Notes under the pieces: generated by a model
The model's database searches: none
What the model was told of the DNA's origin: nothing
Seen by the model: only the letters and a program-made list of their open reading frames with translations
Shown here: in pieces, positions 1-7,385 of the stretch
Layout: each line of letters opens with the position of its first letter
Numbering within the stretch: the stretch's first letter is position 1
Source of the DNA: Actinomycetota bacterium
GTDB lineage: Bacteria > Actinomycetota > Actinomycetes > Nanopelagicales > Nanopelagicaceae
DNA: 17,813 nt
NCBI GenBank assembly: GCA_009699795.1
Contig: WLNK01000010.1
Span: 1-17,813, forward strand
Direction of reading: 5' to 3'
Translations under genes and position numbers: made by a program

Positions 1-202
1 CGCTAAATCCAAATACGAAAAGTAGTGAGCCAAGAAAAACTTTGCCTCTTGCTTTTGAAAAACCAGCCGCAAATGAGATGTAACCCGGGACTAGAGGTAA
101 AACGCAAGGCGATAGGAAGGAGACAAGACCTGCAAATATTGCAATCGGAAATGCTGTAATTAAGAATCCGTCTAATAAATTATTCACAACGAAATCGGTC
201 AC
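1..202 (-). CDS. ccdA: Cytochrome c biogenesis protein CcdA, N-terminal part (runs off window start)
   Basis: Partial gene; the first 67 codons are visible. CcdA is a multi-span inner-membrane thiol reductant carrier that moves electrons from cytoplasmic thioredoxin to extracytoplasmic thioredoxin-like proteins, keeping apocytochrome c haem-binding cysteines reduced. Residues about 13-40 form a first membrane segment ending in SFLSPCVLPLVPGY, the hallmark of the CcdA/DsbD membrane domain, with the redox cysteine at C33. A second hydrophobic stretch (VFLGSLLFVFGF) starts before the cut. The start is taken as GTG at 202-200 because it overlaps the TGA of the upstream tlpA-like gene by 4 nt (GTGA), indicating translational coupling; a second GTG five codons later is possible. 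In other actinobacteria the same cluster continues with resB and ccsB, so these probably follow outside the window. Family call is very secure. Confidence 0.93.
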   Translation of the reverse strand, partial: MTDFVVNNLLDGFLITAFPIAIFAGLVSFLSPCVLPLVPGYISFAAGFSKARGKVFLGSLLFVFGFS

Positions 203-738
203 TCGCTCGCTACTTTCTCGAGTAAGTTTTTAAGAGAATTAACCGTTACTGCTCCAGAAATTCTCGCTGCTACTTTTCCGCTCGAATCAATGATTACCGT
301 AGAAGGTATTGCGTTGGCAGGTAAAGATCCTTTAAATCCAATGAGAAGTGCGTCATCAATAAATGTTGGATAAGGGATGGAAAGCTTGCGAGAAAGAGCT
401 TCTGCGTTGACAGGATTATCTCTAGTGAGGATTCCCATAAATTGCACATCAGGATAATTGTTTGCAAATTCAATCAGAGTTGGAATTTCGGCACGGCAAG
501 GTGAGCACCAAGAAGCCCAAACATTTACAACACCAATTTTTCCAACAGAATATTTAAAGTTAGTTCCGAGAAGTGTCTTACCTTCAAGAGCGGGTGCATT
601 TACCCGATCTGATTTCGAAATAAATGTCACAGAACCGTTTCCGGATACGAAACTTTCTTGTGGCGTCGAGACGCCACCACTACAACCTGTAAGAGCAATC
701 GCTAGAGGAAGCAGGAATACCAGATGAGATTTGCGCAC
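199..738 (-). CDS. TlpA/ResA-like lipoprotein thioredoxin
   Basis: Membrane-anchored thiol-disulfide oxidoreductase of 179 residues, probably facing the cell exterior and reducing apocytochrome c cysteines with electrons from CcdA. A short signal peptide ends in the lipobox LTGC with lipidation cysteine C19, followed by a Ser/Gly-rich linker. The thioredoxin fold begins near residue 48. The active site WCSPC lies at 77-81 (C78, C81) and the cis-proline is P145 in AIPSTVIID, followed by a typical IDSSGK turn. The start is GTG at 738-736, two bases after the TAG of the histidine phosphatase gene; the arginine/lysine-rich n-region directly after it supports this start. Its stop overlaps the ccdA GTG by 4 nt. 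The gene order phosphatase, TlpA-like, CcdA matches the haem/cytochrome c maturation cluster known in mycobacteria (Rv0525-Rv0527). Confidence 0.92.
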   Translation of the reverse strand: MRKSHLVFLLPLAIALTGCSGGVSTPQESFVSGNGSVTFISKSDRVNAPALEGKTLLGTNFKYSVGKIGVVNVWASWCSPCRAEIPTLIEFANNYPDVQFMGILTRDNPVNAEALSRKLSIPYPTFIDDALLIGFKGSLPANAIPSTVIIDSSGKVAARISGAVTVNSLKNLLEKVASE

Positions 739-740
739 TA

Positions 741-1367
741 CTACTTCTTTTTCTTAGGCAACAAATGCCCAGCGGGCTCGTTATAAGTTAAACCTGAAAT
801 CATTCCCTCATCATCGAAATGAACACTCGTGACGGATGCAAGAGTGCAGATGCGCTTGCGAGGATCGTGAAGTAATGAGCGACCTTCAATCGCACTTCTC
901 AAACTCCAAATCGGAAGTTGATGTGAAACAACGATTGCATCTTTACCTTTCGCAGCATCTTTCGCAGCAAAAACTGCTGCAAGCATGCGGTTGATCTGCT
1001 CTTCATACGGTTCGCCCCATGATGGCTTAAATGGGTTGTATAAATGTCTCCACGATGCTGGATGTTTTAAGACGCCACTTCCAGGTTCGAATGATTTTCC
1101 TTCAAAAATATTTGCTGCTTCAATTAAGCGCTCATCTGTTGTGATTTTAATATTATGCGCTGCAGAAATCGGCGCTGCAGTTTCTTGTGCTCTTTGTAAT
1201 GGAGAAACGTGAAGGGCTCCAAGATCAACGCCTTTTGACCATTCTCCAATCACGCCGGCCATTTGCTGACCACGATCTGATAATCGCCATCCTGGTTGGC
1301 GGCCGTACAAAATCTTTTTTGGATTCTCGACTTCACCGTGGCGAATAACGTGGACTGTGGAACTCAT
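741..1367 (-). CDS. Histidine phosphatase family protein (phosphoglycerate mutase-like)
   Basis: 208-residue member of the histidine phosphatase superfamily. The N-terminal RHG motif is at residues 9-11, with H10 as the phospho-accepting histidine; SPLQRAQETA (55-64) carries the second active-site arginine R59, and the second catalytic histidine is H149 in VVSHQLPIW. The real substrate cannot be read from sequence; most such proteins are phosphatases, not glycolytic mutases. It is the first gene of an apparent operon with the TlpA-like protein (2-nt gap) and CcdA. The equivalent gene in mycobacteria also precedes this pair, so a link to haem or cytochrome c assembly is possible but unproven. 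The C-terminus ends in a run of four lysines. The start ATG follows a TATGCT box by 6 nt, with no room for a Shine-Dalgarno, suggesting leaderless translation. Confidence 0.9.
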   Translation of the reverse strand: MSSTVHVIRHGEVENPKKILYGRQPGWRLSDRGQQMAGVIGEWSKGVDLGALHVSPLQRAQETAAPISAAHNIKITTDERLIEAANIFEGKSFEPGSGVLKHPASWRHLYNPFKPSWGEPYEEQINRMLAAVFAAKDAAKGKDAIVVSHQLPIWSLRSAIEGRSLLHDPRKRICTLASVTSVHFDDEGMISGLTYNEPAGHLLPKKKK

Positions 1368-1373
1368 GGCTTA

Positions 1374-1379
1374 AGCATA
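1374..1379 (-). promoter_or_regulatory. Putative -10 box of leaderless promoter for the histidine phosphatase operon
   Basis: On the minus strand TATGCT is followed by six bases (TAAGCC) and then the ATG at 1367. A TANNNT hexamer ending 6-7 nt before the first transcribed base is the actinobacterial -10 arrangement, so transcription would begin at or next to the start codon. No convincing -35 hexamer is visible. The placement agrees with at least four other gene starts in the window. Confidence 0.55.
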
Positions 1380-1404
1380 AAGCGTGGAATTAGAACGTGT
1401 TCGC

Positions 1405-1410
1405 TAGGGT
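1405..1410 (+). promoter_or_regulatory. Putative -10 box of leaderless promoter for the HAD phosphatase gene
   Basis: TAGGGT, then ACTCAC, then ATG at 1417: the TANNNT-N6-ATG arrangement. It faces away from the TATGCT box of the phosphatase operon within a 49-bp intergenic space. A GAAC-GT-GTTC imperfect palindrome (1393-1402) overlaps the upstream part of this promoter, but no regulator can be assigned to it. Confidence 0.55.
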
Positions 1411-1416
1411 ACTCAC

Positions 1417-2184
1417 ATGGACCAAAACTCGACTCGAGCAGCATTTTTCGATGTCGATAACACCCTCGTTCGTGGTTCCACAATCTATTTCTTGGGCCGC
1501 GGCATGTATCAACGTGGTTTTTTCTCCAAAGCCGACATTTCGCGATTCGTGTTGGCAAACCTCCGATTTAGATTAACCGGTACAGAGAAACAAGAAGAGA
1601 TTCAAAGATTTCAAGATGCTGCTACAGATTTCATTGGTGGACACAATGTTCAAGAAATTCGAAATGTAGCCCAAGCAATTTACGACGAATTCGTATCTCC
1701 GAAATTATGGAAAGAAACTATTGAAATAGCACAATCCCATTTAAGAGCGGGAGAAGAAGTGTGGCTGGTAACTGCAGCCCCTGAAGATATGGCAACTCTC
1801 ATTGCTGAGCGTCTCGGTTTTACTGGAGCCTTAGGAAGTAAGGCTGAAGTTTCAAATGGAACTTATACCGGCAAGATGACCGGGCCTTTGTTGCACGGAA
1901 AAGAAAAATCAATTGCTGTAGAGGAATTAGCGAAATCTCGAAATTTTAATTTGAGTCAATGTTTTGCATATTCCGATAGCCATAACGATCTGCCGCTTTT
2001 ACTAACGGTTGGAAATCCTTCAGCGATTAATCCAGATGCAATTCTTCGTTTGCGTGCTCTGCGTGATGGCTGGCCAATTCATGACTTTAGACATATGCGA
2101 GTTGCCAATCGCTTACTTGGCCCGATTGTTAGCCGTATGGCAGCTCTCGGTACGCTGCTGACGCCAAGACGCCGTTCGCGCTAG
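1417..2184 (+). CDS. HAD-superfamily subfamily IB phosphatase (SerB-like)
   Basis: 255-residue haloacid dehalogenase phosphatase. Motif I is FFDVDNTLVRG with nucleophile D12 and acid/base D14. Motif II is VTAAP with T119. The motif III lysine is probably in HGKEKS (K162 or K164). Motif IV is YSDSHNDLPLL with D187 and D191. A helical cap domain fills residues about 25-100, as in the SerB-like HAD-IB group. The family hydrolyses phosphomonoesters; mycobacterial relatives are annotated serB1, but phosphoserine specificity cannot be deduced and a lipid or other phosphate substrate is equally possible. The C-terminal 35 residues are basic with a hydrophobic stretch and end in RRRSR, so loose membrane association is conceivable. 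Transcribed divergently from the histidine phosphatase operon. The start is fixed by the TAGGGT-N6-ATG spacing and by motif I lying close to the N-terminus. Confidence 0.88.
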   Translation: MDQNSTRAAFFDVDNTLVRGSTIYFLGRGMYQRGFFSKADISRFVLANLRFRLTGTEKQEEIQRFQDAATDFIGGHNVQEIRNVAQAIYDEFVSPKLWKETIEIAQSHLRAGEEVWLVTAAPEDMATLIAERLGFTGALGSKAEVSNGTYTGKMTGPLLHGKEKSIAVEELAKSRNFNLSQCFAYSDSHNDLPLLLTVGNPSAINPDAILRLRALRDGWPIHDFRHMRVANRLLGPIVSRMAALGTLLTPRRRSR

Positions 2185-2189
2185 CTACC

Positions 2190-2214
2190 AACTTGCCAGT
2201 AATGTAGGCAAGTT
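2190..2214. repeat. Perfect 8-bp inverted repeat abutting the XPB-partner start codon
   Basis: AACTTGCC (2190-2197) and GGCAAGTT (2207-2214) are exact reverse complements separated by nine bases (AGTAATGTA), and the second arm ends on the base before ATG 2215. The element fills most of the 30-bp gap after the HAD gene stop. It could be a two-fold operator for a dimeric regulator, or an RNA hairpin that hides the weak AGG at 2206-2208 which might act as Shine-Dalgarno. There is no U-tract, so it is not a normal terminator. The loop contains TAATGT (2200-2205), a possible -10 box ending nine bases before the ATG. Confidence 0.6.
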
Positions 2215-4416
2215 ATGGAAACGCGCTCCTTTGCAGATTACTTACGTAGCCTCGATGATGCTGCGCTAATTTCCTTATTTGCACATCGCCCAGATTTGAT
2301 TTCACCTGTTCCGCCAGATGTTGCCTCCCTTGCCATTCGTGCGACCTCTGCACCAAGTCTTGCGCGGGCAGTAGACGCACTTAACGCATGGCAACTTCAA
2401 GTACTCGAAGCATGTGCAGTAACTCCCGAACCGTTTACTGAAAAAGTAATTTCTGCACTCACCGATAAGGCTGCACTATTTGTTATTCCGGGCCTACTTG
2501 AAAGAGGGTTAATCTTCACAGGCAAAGACGGATATTACGTACCAACAAATTTGAGAGAAGTTTTGGGAAATGAAATTGCAGGACTTGGGCCAGAAACCAT
2601 GGCAAAACTTTCATTAAAAAAGCTAGAAGATGCACCCCCTGCATCGAAAAAAGTCTTGGACGCAATGGTTTGGGGTCCACCACGTGGAAGTGTTTCGGAT
2701 ATAAAGAAACCAAGCGTTGGCGTTGAATGGCTTCTCAAAGAGAATTTCTTAATTCCTTTTAATCAAAAAACTGTACTGCTCCCTCGCGAAGTCGCAATTC
2801 ATCTTCGTGGAGGAAAAATTCACCGAGAATTACTGACTTCGTCCCCCGCAATCGTCGGAGAGAATAGAGATGAAAAAAATATTTCACTCGCAGCTATTGC
2901 AAATATTTCAACAGTACTGCGGTGGGTAGAAGAACTCTTAAATTTTTGGGCGCAAGAACCCGCAGACGCGCTTCGTTCCGGCGGGCTTGGGATTCGGGAT
3001 CTGAAAGAAATCTCACTTCACTTGGGTGTTGATGAAAGTTGCGCTGCCTTTGTCATGGAACTTGCCTACATAAGTGGCTTACTTACAATTGATCCAGATG
3101 ATCGTATTTTGCCGACAACAAACTTTGATATTTGGTTAACACTTTCACCTTCCGAGAAATGGCAACGCCTTGTCGCGCCTTGGCTAACAACTTCTAGGTT
3201 GAGTGGGCTTGTGGGGAAAGTTGAAAATAAAAATATTGCACCTCTTGGTCCCGAACTCGATCGTGCCGCGGCAGCATCTACTCGAACTCTGACTTTAAAA
3301 CTCTTACAGGAAATTCCTAATTGCGAACCAAACTTTGAAAGTATCTACAAGGCCGCGCTATGGCATCGACCATCAAAACGTTATGGTGGATTACAAGGAG
3401 ATTACATTGCCTGGGCGTTAAGAGAAGCCGAATGGCTTGGAATCACTGGTCAAGGAGCGCTATCTAAATATGGTGCAGAACTTCTAGATGGTGCCGAACT
3501 TGATTCAATCAATCAAGATATGCCAAAGACTGTTGATCACATTCTTATTCAAAGTGACCATACAGCGATTGCACCTGGCCCACTTGAACATGAAGTTGCG
3601 CAAGTTCTGGCAATTATTGCTGACATTGAAAGCCGTGGCGGGGCAACTGTATATAGATTCTCAGAGGCAACAATCCGTCGTGGTTTAGATCATGGGAAAA
3701 CTGGCGATGAGATTAAGATCTTCTTAACGAAAACTTCTAAAACTCCAGTCCCTCAGCCTCTTGAATATCTGATTACAGACGTGGCCAAAAAACATGGCAA
3801 GTTACGAGTTGGAAGTACCTCTTCATTTATTCGCTCAGAAGATCCTTCAATAATTACGCAGATCATGAATGACAAGCGGTTGGATGTCCTCTCTCTTCGT
3901 CAGATTTCTACTGATGTGATTATCTGCAATATGGATTCAGCTGATTCAATCTCACTTTTACGCTCTTGTGGTTATTTACCTGCGGGTGAAGACTCACGAG
4001 GAACTTTGCTAAGTGGTCCGCGAATTATGCGTGCTCAATCAAAGGCACGCCCTCCGCGCATCATTGGTGAGGTAGAAGTTCCAGATGAAATTCAATTGCA
4101 AGGAGCTCTAAGAGCGCTTCGCACAGGAGAGAAATCGACACACAAACAGAGCACACTTCGAAATATTGCAAGTAACGCACTTGGCTCGTTACCAAGAACC
4201 ACTGCAAATGAAACGCTAGAAATGTTAAGTGACTTCTTGCAAAATCAGCCAACTAAATCTCTTTCGATTGGATATGCCGATAACAATGGACTTGTTTCGC
4301 ACCGAATAATTGATCCACTTAAATTATCTGCAGGCTCACTCATGGCTCGTGACCATGCGACAGGTGAAATTACGAGCTTTAGAATCGCGCGTATAACTGG
4401 AGTGGCGGCGTTATGA
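2215..4416 (+). CDS. XPB-partner protein (Helicase_C_3 / XPB N-terminal-like domain)
   Basis: 733-residue protein of the actinobacterial family that accompanies XPB/ERCC3 helicase (Rv0862c next to Rv0861c in M. tuberculosis). Residues about 1-130 match the usual N-terminus (DYLRSLDDAALISLFAHRPD, then a VPPDVASLAIRA stretch). The recognisable domain spans about residues 440-560: ILIQSDHTAIAPGPLEHEV, then YRFSEATIRRGLDHG, then PVPQPLEYLITDVAKKHGKLRVG. This is the region annotated as Helicase_C_3 or XPB/Ssl2 N-terminal-like. No Walker A or other ATPase motif is seen, so it is not itself a helicase. A structural or DNA-damage-recognition role with XPB is inferred only from gene neighbourhood. The start ATG matches the family N-terminus. 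The stop overlaps the M20 start (ATGA), the first of two such couplings in this operon. The function is not established experimentally as far as I know. Confidence 0.85.
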   Translation: METRSFADYLRSLDDAALISLFAHRPDLISPVPPDVASLAIRATSAPSLARAVDALNAWQLQVLEACAVTPEPFTEKVISALTDKAALFVIPGLLERGLIFTGKDGYYVPTNLREVLGNEIAGLGPETMAKLSLKKLEDAPPASKKVLDAMVWGPPRGSVSDIKKPSVGVEWLLKENFLIPFNQKTVLLPREVAIHLRGGKIHRELLTSSPAIVGENRDEKNISLAAIANISTVLRWVEELLNFWAQEPADALRSGGLGIRDLKEISLHLGVDESCAAFVMELAYISGLLTIDPDDRILPTTNFDIWLTLSPSEKWQRLVAPWLTTSRLSGLVGKVENKNIAPLGPELDRAAAASTRTLTLKLLQEIPNCEPNFESIYKAALWHRPSKRYGGLQGDYIAWALREAEWLGITGQGALSKYGAELLDGAELDSINQDMPKTVDHILIQSDHTAIAPGPLEHEVAQVLAIIADIESRGGATVYRFSEATIRRGLDHGKTGDEIKIFLTKTSKTPVPQPLEYLITDVAKKHGKLRVGSTSSFIRSEDPSIITQIMNDKRLDVLSLRQISTDVIICNMDSADSISLLRSCGYLPAGEDSRGTLLSGPRIMRAQSKARPPRIIGEVEVPDEIQLQGALRALRTGEKSTHKQSTLRNIASNALGSLPRTTANETLEMLSDFLQNQPTKSLSIGYADNNGLVSHRIIDPLKLSAGSLMARDHATGEITSFRIARITGVAAL

Positions 4417-5522
4417 CGAGCGAGAATGCGACCAAATACGGCAGACTTGACCCTATGTTGGCAGCAATTGAAGCTCTCGTAAGGTGCGAATCACCAAGCG
4501 ATGATCTTGCTGCATGTAAGAACGTAGTCCAACTAGCGAGCGATATTGCGACTCGCGTTCTCGGCACACCCGCACAAATTAAAGAAGTTGAGGGTCGTCC
4601 CGTGTTCTGGTGGGGCTCAGAGACTCCAGAAGTTTTAATTCTTGCGCATTTAGATACGGTTTGGCCACACGGTTCTTATAGTCCCCTTTGGGAAATTAGC
4701 GGTGATGTAGTCCGCGGTCCGGGTGTCTTTGATATGAAAGCCGGTTTTGTTCAGGCACTTTATGCACTCAAGGGAATTGAAAAAGTTGAAAATTCTGTTG
4801 CACTTATCGCAACTACAGACGAAGAAACTGGAAGCTTCGCATCGCGCGCACTCATAAAGGATTTATCTTCGAAATCTAAAGCCGTATTAGTTCTTGAAGC
4901 CTCATTAGATGGAAAAGTTAAGACTGGCCGTAAAGGTACAGCGATGTACAAAATTGCAATTCATGGACTTGCTTCCCATGCTGGGCTTGAGCCAGAAAAA
5001 GGTATAAATGCAACAACTGAGATTGCACACATTGTTTTGGGTCTTTCATCTCTTGAAAATTCGAAGTATGGAACAACTGTTGTGCCAACACTTATGAATT
5101 CAGGTAATAGCGCAAATACTGTTCCAGATCTTGCTGTGCTAGAAATTGATGCTCGTTCTTTTGAAGAATCAGAACTAAAGCGAGTGGATGCTGCAATTAA
5201 ATCCCTCAAACCAAAGCTTGAAGGTGCTCGAATTGAAGTGACTGGTGGTTTAAACCGACCTCCGCTTGCGCCATCATCTACCTCAGCTCTTTACCAACGC
5301 ATTGAAAAGGTGGCTAAAGAAATTGGAATGGCACCGCTTGGTTCTGCAGAAGTTGGAGGAGCAAGTGATGGAAACTTTGCAGCTGCAGCAGGTGCACAAG
5401 TTCTTGATGGACTTGGCGCAGTTGGTGGTGGCGCCCACGCTGCAAATGAATGGGTAAGCCTTAAAACTATTGAAGAGCGAAGCGCGCTTTTACACGCATT
5501 CATTAAGGATCTTCTTAAATGA
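4413..5522 (+). CDS. M20 family zinc metallopeptidase (CPG2-like)
   Basis: 369-residue cytoplasmic M20 metallopeptidase/amidohydrolase, a family that removes C-terminal residues from peptides or hydrolyses N-acyl amino acids using two zinc ions. All expected residues are visible: H79 and D81 in ILAHLDTVWPHG, the bridging D107 in GPGVFDMKAG, catalytic E137 and metal ligand E138 in TTDEETG, E162 in VLEAS, and H342 in GAHAANEW. The lid/dimerisation domain starts around GRKGTAMYKIAIHGLASHAG (residues 172-191) with its conserved histidine. No signal peptide. The order of motifs resembles glutamate carboxypeptidase (CPG2)-type members; the substrate is unknown. The gene lies between the XPB-partner and XPB genes and overlaps both by 4 nt (ATGA at each end), so it is co-translated with them. 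A GGAG at 4399-4402 may assist initiation. Confidence 0.9.
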   Translation: MTSENATKYGRLDPMLAAIEALVRCESPSDDLAACKNVVQLASDIATRVLGTPAQIKEVEGRPVFWWGSETPEVLILAHLDTVWPHGSYSPLWEISGDVVRGPGVFDMKAGFVQALYALKGIEKVENSVALIATTDEETGSFASRALIKDLSSKSKAVLVLEASLDGKVKTGRKGTAMYKIAIHGLASHAGLEPEKGINATTEIAHIVLGLSSLENSKYGTTVVPTLMNSGNSANTVPDLAVLEIDARSFEESELKRVDAAIKSLKPKLEGARIEVTGGLNRPPLAPSSTSALYQRIEKVAKEIGMAPLGSAEVGGASDGNFAAAAGAQVLDGLGAVGGGAHAANEWVSLKTIEERSALLHAFIKDLLK

Positions 5523-7168
5523 GTGATGGTCCACTTATCGTTCAGAGCGATAAAACAATTCTGCTAGATATTGACCATCCACTTTCAACCGAATGTAGGC
5601 GAGCGATTGCTCCATTTGCCGAACTTGAACGTTCACCGGAGCACATTCATACCTATCGTTTGACCAACTTGGGTTTGTGGAATGCACGCGCTGCAGGTCA
5701 TGATGCTGAGTTGGTTATCGATACCTTAATTAAATATTCTCGCTACGCAGTTCCACATTCAATTCTTGTTGATGTTGCCGAGACTATGTCTCGCTATGGG
5801 CGGCTGCGTCTTGAGGCCGATCCTGTACACGGTTTAATTCTCGTCACAACTGATGTTGGAGTCCTTGAAGAAGTTATACGTGCAAAGAAAATTGCACCGC
5901 TTCTTGGTGCGCGTATCGATAACGAAACAATTGTTGTCCATCCAAGCCAGCGTGGAGCTATCAAACAATCGCTTTTGCGTCTTGGTTGGCCTGCAGAAGA
6001 TTTCGCTGGATACGTTGATGGCCAGGCGCATGAAATCGCTCTTAAAGAAAGTGATTGGAAAATTCGTCCCTACCAATCCCTGGCCGCTGAAGGATTCTGG
6101 CACGGTGGTTCTGGAGTTGTCGTTCTGCCATGTGGGGCTGGAAAAACAATCGTCGGGGCAGCAGCAATGGCGCATGCAAAGGCAACAACTTTAATTCTTG
6201 TCACAAATACTGTGGCTGCACGCCAATGGAGAGACGAACTACTGCGACGAACAACTCTCAATGAAGATGAAATTGGCGAATACTCTGGAGCAAAGAAAGA
6301 GATTCGCCCGGTCACAATTGCCACTTACCAAGTTATGACCAAGAAAAAGAATGGCGTCTACGCCCATTTAGATTTATTTGATACCCATGACTGGGGGCTA
6401 ATTATTTATGACGAAGTGCATCTACTTCCAGCGCCAATTTTTAGATTTACTGCAGATATTCAATCTCGTCGTCGCCTTGGGCTAACTGCAACTTTAGTAA
6501 GAGAAGATGGAATGGAAGGTGAAGTTTTTTCACTTATCGGTCCTAAGAGATTTGATGTGCCTTGGAAAGAGATTGAGGCGCAGGGATATATCGCTCCTGC
6601 AGAATGTATTGAAGTTCGGGTAAATCTCACTGAGGCAGAGCGTCTCTCATATGCAACGGCCGAACCCGAAGAACGTTATCGCTACTGCGCAACAACTCGG
6701 ACAAAGCGAAATGTCGTAGAAGAACTTGTATCCCACCATGCAGGTGAGCAAATTTTGGTTATCGGCCAGTATCTGGATCAATTAGATGATCTTTCTGAGA
6801 CTCTAGGAGTTCCAGTAATTAAAGGAGAAACTCCAATCAAAGAGCGAGAAAAACTCTTTGCCGCCTTTAGAACTGGTGAAATTACCTGCCTGGTTGTTTC
6901 AAAGGTTGCAAACTTTTCAGTCGATTTACCGGAAGCAACAATTGCAATCCAAGTATCAGGCGCATTCGGATCTAGGCAAGAAGAGGCTCAGCGACTTGGG
7001 AGAATTCTTCGACCTAAAGCAGATGGGCGAGGCGCCAAGTTTTACTCGGTAGTTTCGCGCGACACAATCGATCAAGATTTTGCGCAGAACCGACAACGCT
7101 TCCTTGCAGAGCAAGGATATTCATACAAAATTATTGATGCCGACGATGTTTTTCAAGGGAAGTTTTAA
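5519..7168 (+). CDS. xpb: XPB/ERCC3-type SF2 DNA helicase
   Basis: 549-residue superfamily 2 ATP-dependent 3'-5' DNA helicase/translocase of the XPB group. The N-terminal region (about 1-175) is the damage-recognition-like part. Helicase core: IRPYQ (Q-motif region, 182-186), Walker A CGAGKT (205-210), motif Ia LVTNTVAARQW, Walker B DEVH (298-301), motif III GLTAT (321-325) followed at once by the XPB-specific RED loop (328-330). The second RecA lobe ends in motif VI EEAQRLGRILRP. Bacterial XPB is implicated in DNA repair and unwinding; it is not part of TFIIH here. An AAGGA at 5505-5509, nine bases before the ATG, is a good Shine-Dalgarno, and the ATG overlaps the M20 stop. Last gene of the three-gene operon; its 3' end overlaps the convergent glutaredoxin gene by 38 bp. 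Confidence 0.95.
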   Translation: MSDGPLIVQSDKTILLDIDHPLSTECRRAIAPFAELERSPEHIHTYRLTNLGLWNARAAGHDAELVIDTLIKYSRYAVPHSILVDVAETMSRYGRLRLEADPVHGLILVTTDVGVLEEVIRAKKIAPLLGARIDNETIVVHPSQRGAIKQSLLRLGWPAEDFAGYVDGQAHEIALKESDWKIRPYQSLAAEGFWHGGSGVVVLPCGAGKTIVGAAAMAHAKATTLILVTNTVAARQWRDELLRRTTLNEDEIGEYSGAKKEIRPVTIATYQVMTKKKNGVYAHLDLFDTHDWGLIIYDEVHLLPAPIFRFTADIQSRRRLGLTATLVREDGMEGEVFSLIGPKRFDVPWKEIEAQGYIAPAECIEVRVNLTEAERLSYATAEPEERYRYCATTRTKRNVVEELVSHHAGEQILVIGQYLDQLDDLSETLGVPVIKGETPIKEREKLFAAFRTGEITCLVVSKVANFSVDLPEATIAIQVSGAFGSRQEEAQRLGRILRPKADGRGAKFYSVVSRDTIDQDFAQNRQRFLAEQGYSYKIIDADDVFQGKF

Positions 7169-7385
7169 ATCGAACTGGATCAACTTTCCAAAAATCATGG
7201 TGTTCACCATCGATATGAATGACCGGCACTTGTTCCCCATATAGTTTTTCAAGTTCTGCAACTCCGTCAATATATTTGACTTCGATATCAAAAATAAGTT
7301 CGAGTTTTAGCTCTTGAAGCGTCTGAACTGCCTCTTCACAAAGGTGGCAACCGTGTCTTGAATAAACAGTCACCACGTTACTCAT
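7131..7385 (-). CDS. Glutaredoxin-like protein (DUF836 type)
   Basis: 84-residue single-domain thioredoxin-fold protein. The N-terminal strand VVTVYSRHGCHLCEEA carries a CHLC redox pair (C13, C16), and VPVIHIDGEHHDFWKVDP contains the cis-proline P54. This matches the small glutaredoxin-like family seen in actinobacteria (for example Rv0508). It probably reduces disulfides or mixed thiols in the cytoplasm; its natural electron donor cannot be read here. Its ATG overlaps the TAA of the upstream 103-residue gene by one base (TAATG), and an AGGGA eight bases before the ATG may be the ribosome site. The last 38 bp lie inside the 3' end of XPB on the other strand, so the two genes share sequence tail to tail. 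The C-terminus is histidine/arginine-rich (KHRRHQ), which partly reflects that overlap. Confidence 0.85.
   Translation of the reverse strand: MSNVVTVYSRHGCHLCEEAVQTLQELKLELIFDIEVKYIDGVAELEKLYGEQVPVIHIDGEHHDFWKVDPVRFKTSLEKHRRHQ

Noticed and set aside
1393..1402. GAACGTGTTC as a LexA/SOS box
   Set aside because: The actinobacterial SOS box has GAAC-N4-GTTC; here only two bases separate the arms, and neither flanking gene is a repair gene.
1364..1558. 64-codon minus-strand open frame
   Set aside because: It overlaps the divergent promoter region and the start of the HAD gene; no recognisable content.
2193..2201. TTGCCAGTA as a RecA-NDp damage element before the XPB operon
   Set aside because: Seven of nine bases match, but no TANNNT follows after eight bases and the start codon comes too soon; the match is explained as part of the inverted repeat.
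5834..6194. Two 113-codon open frames on opposite strands
   Set aside because: Both lie inside the XPB coding region in other frames; the XPB motifs in this stretch make them shadows.
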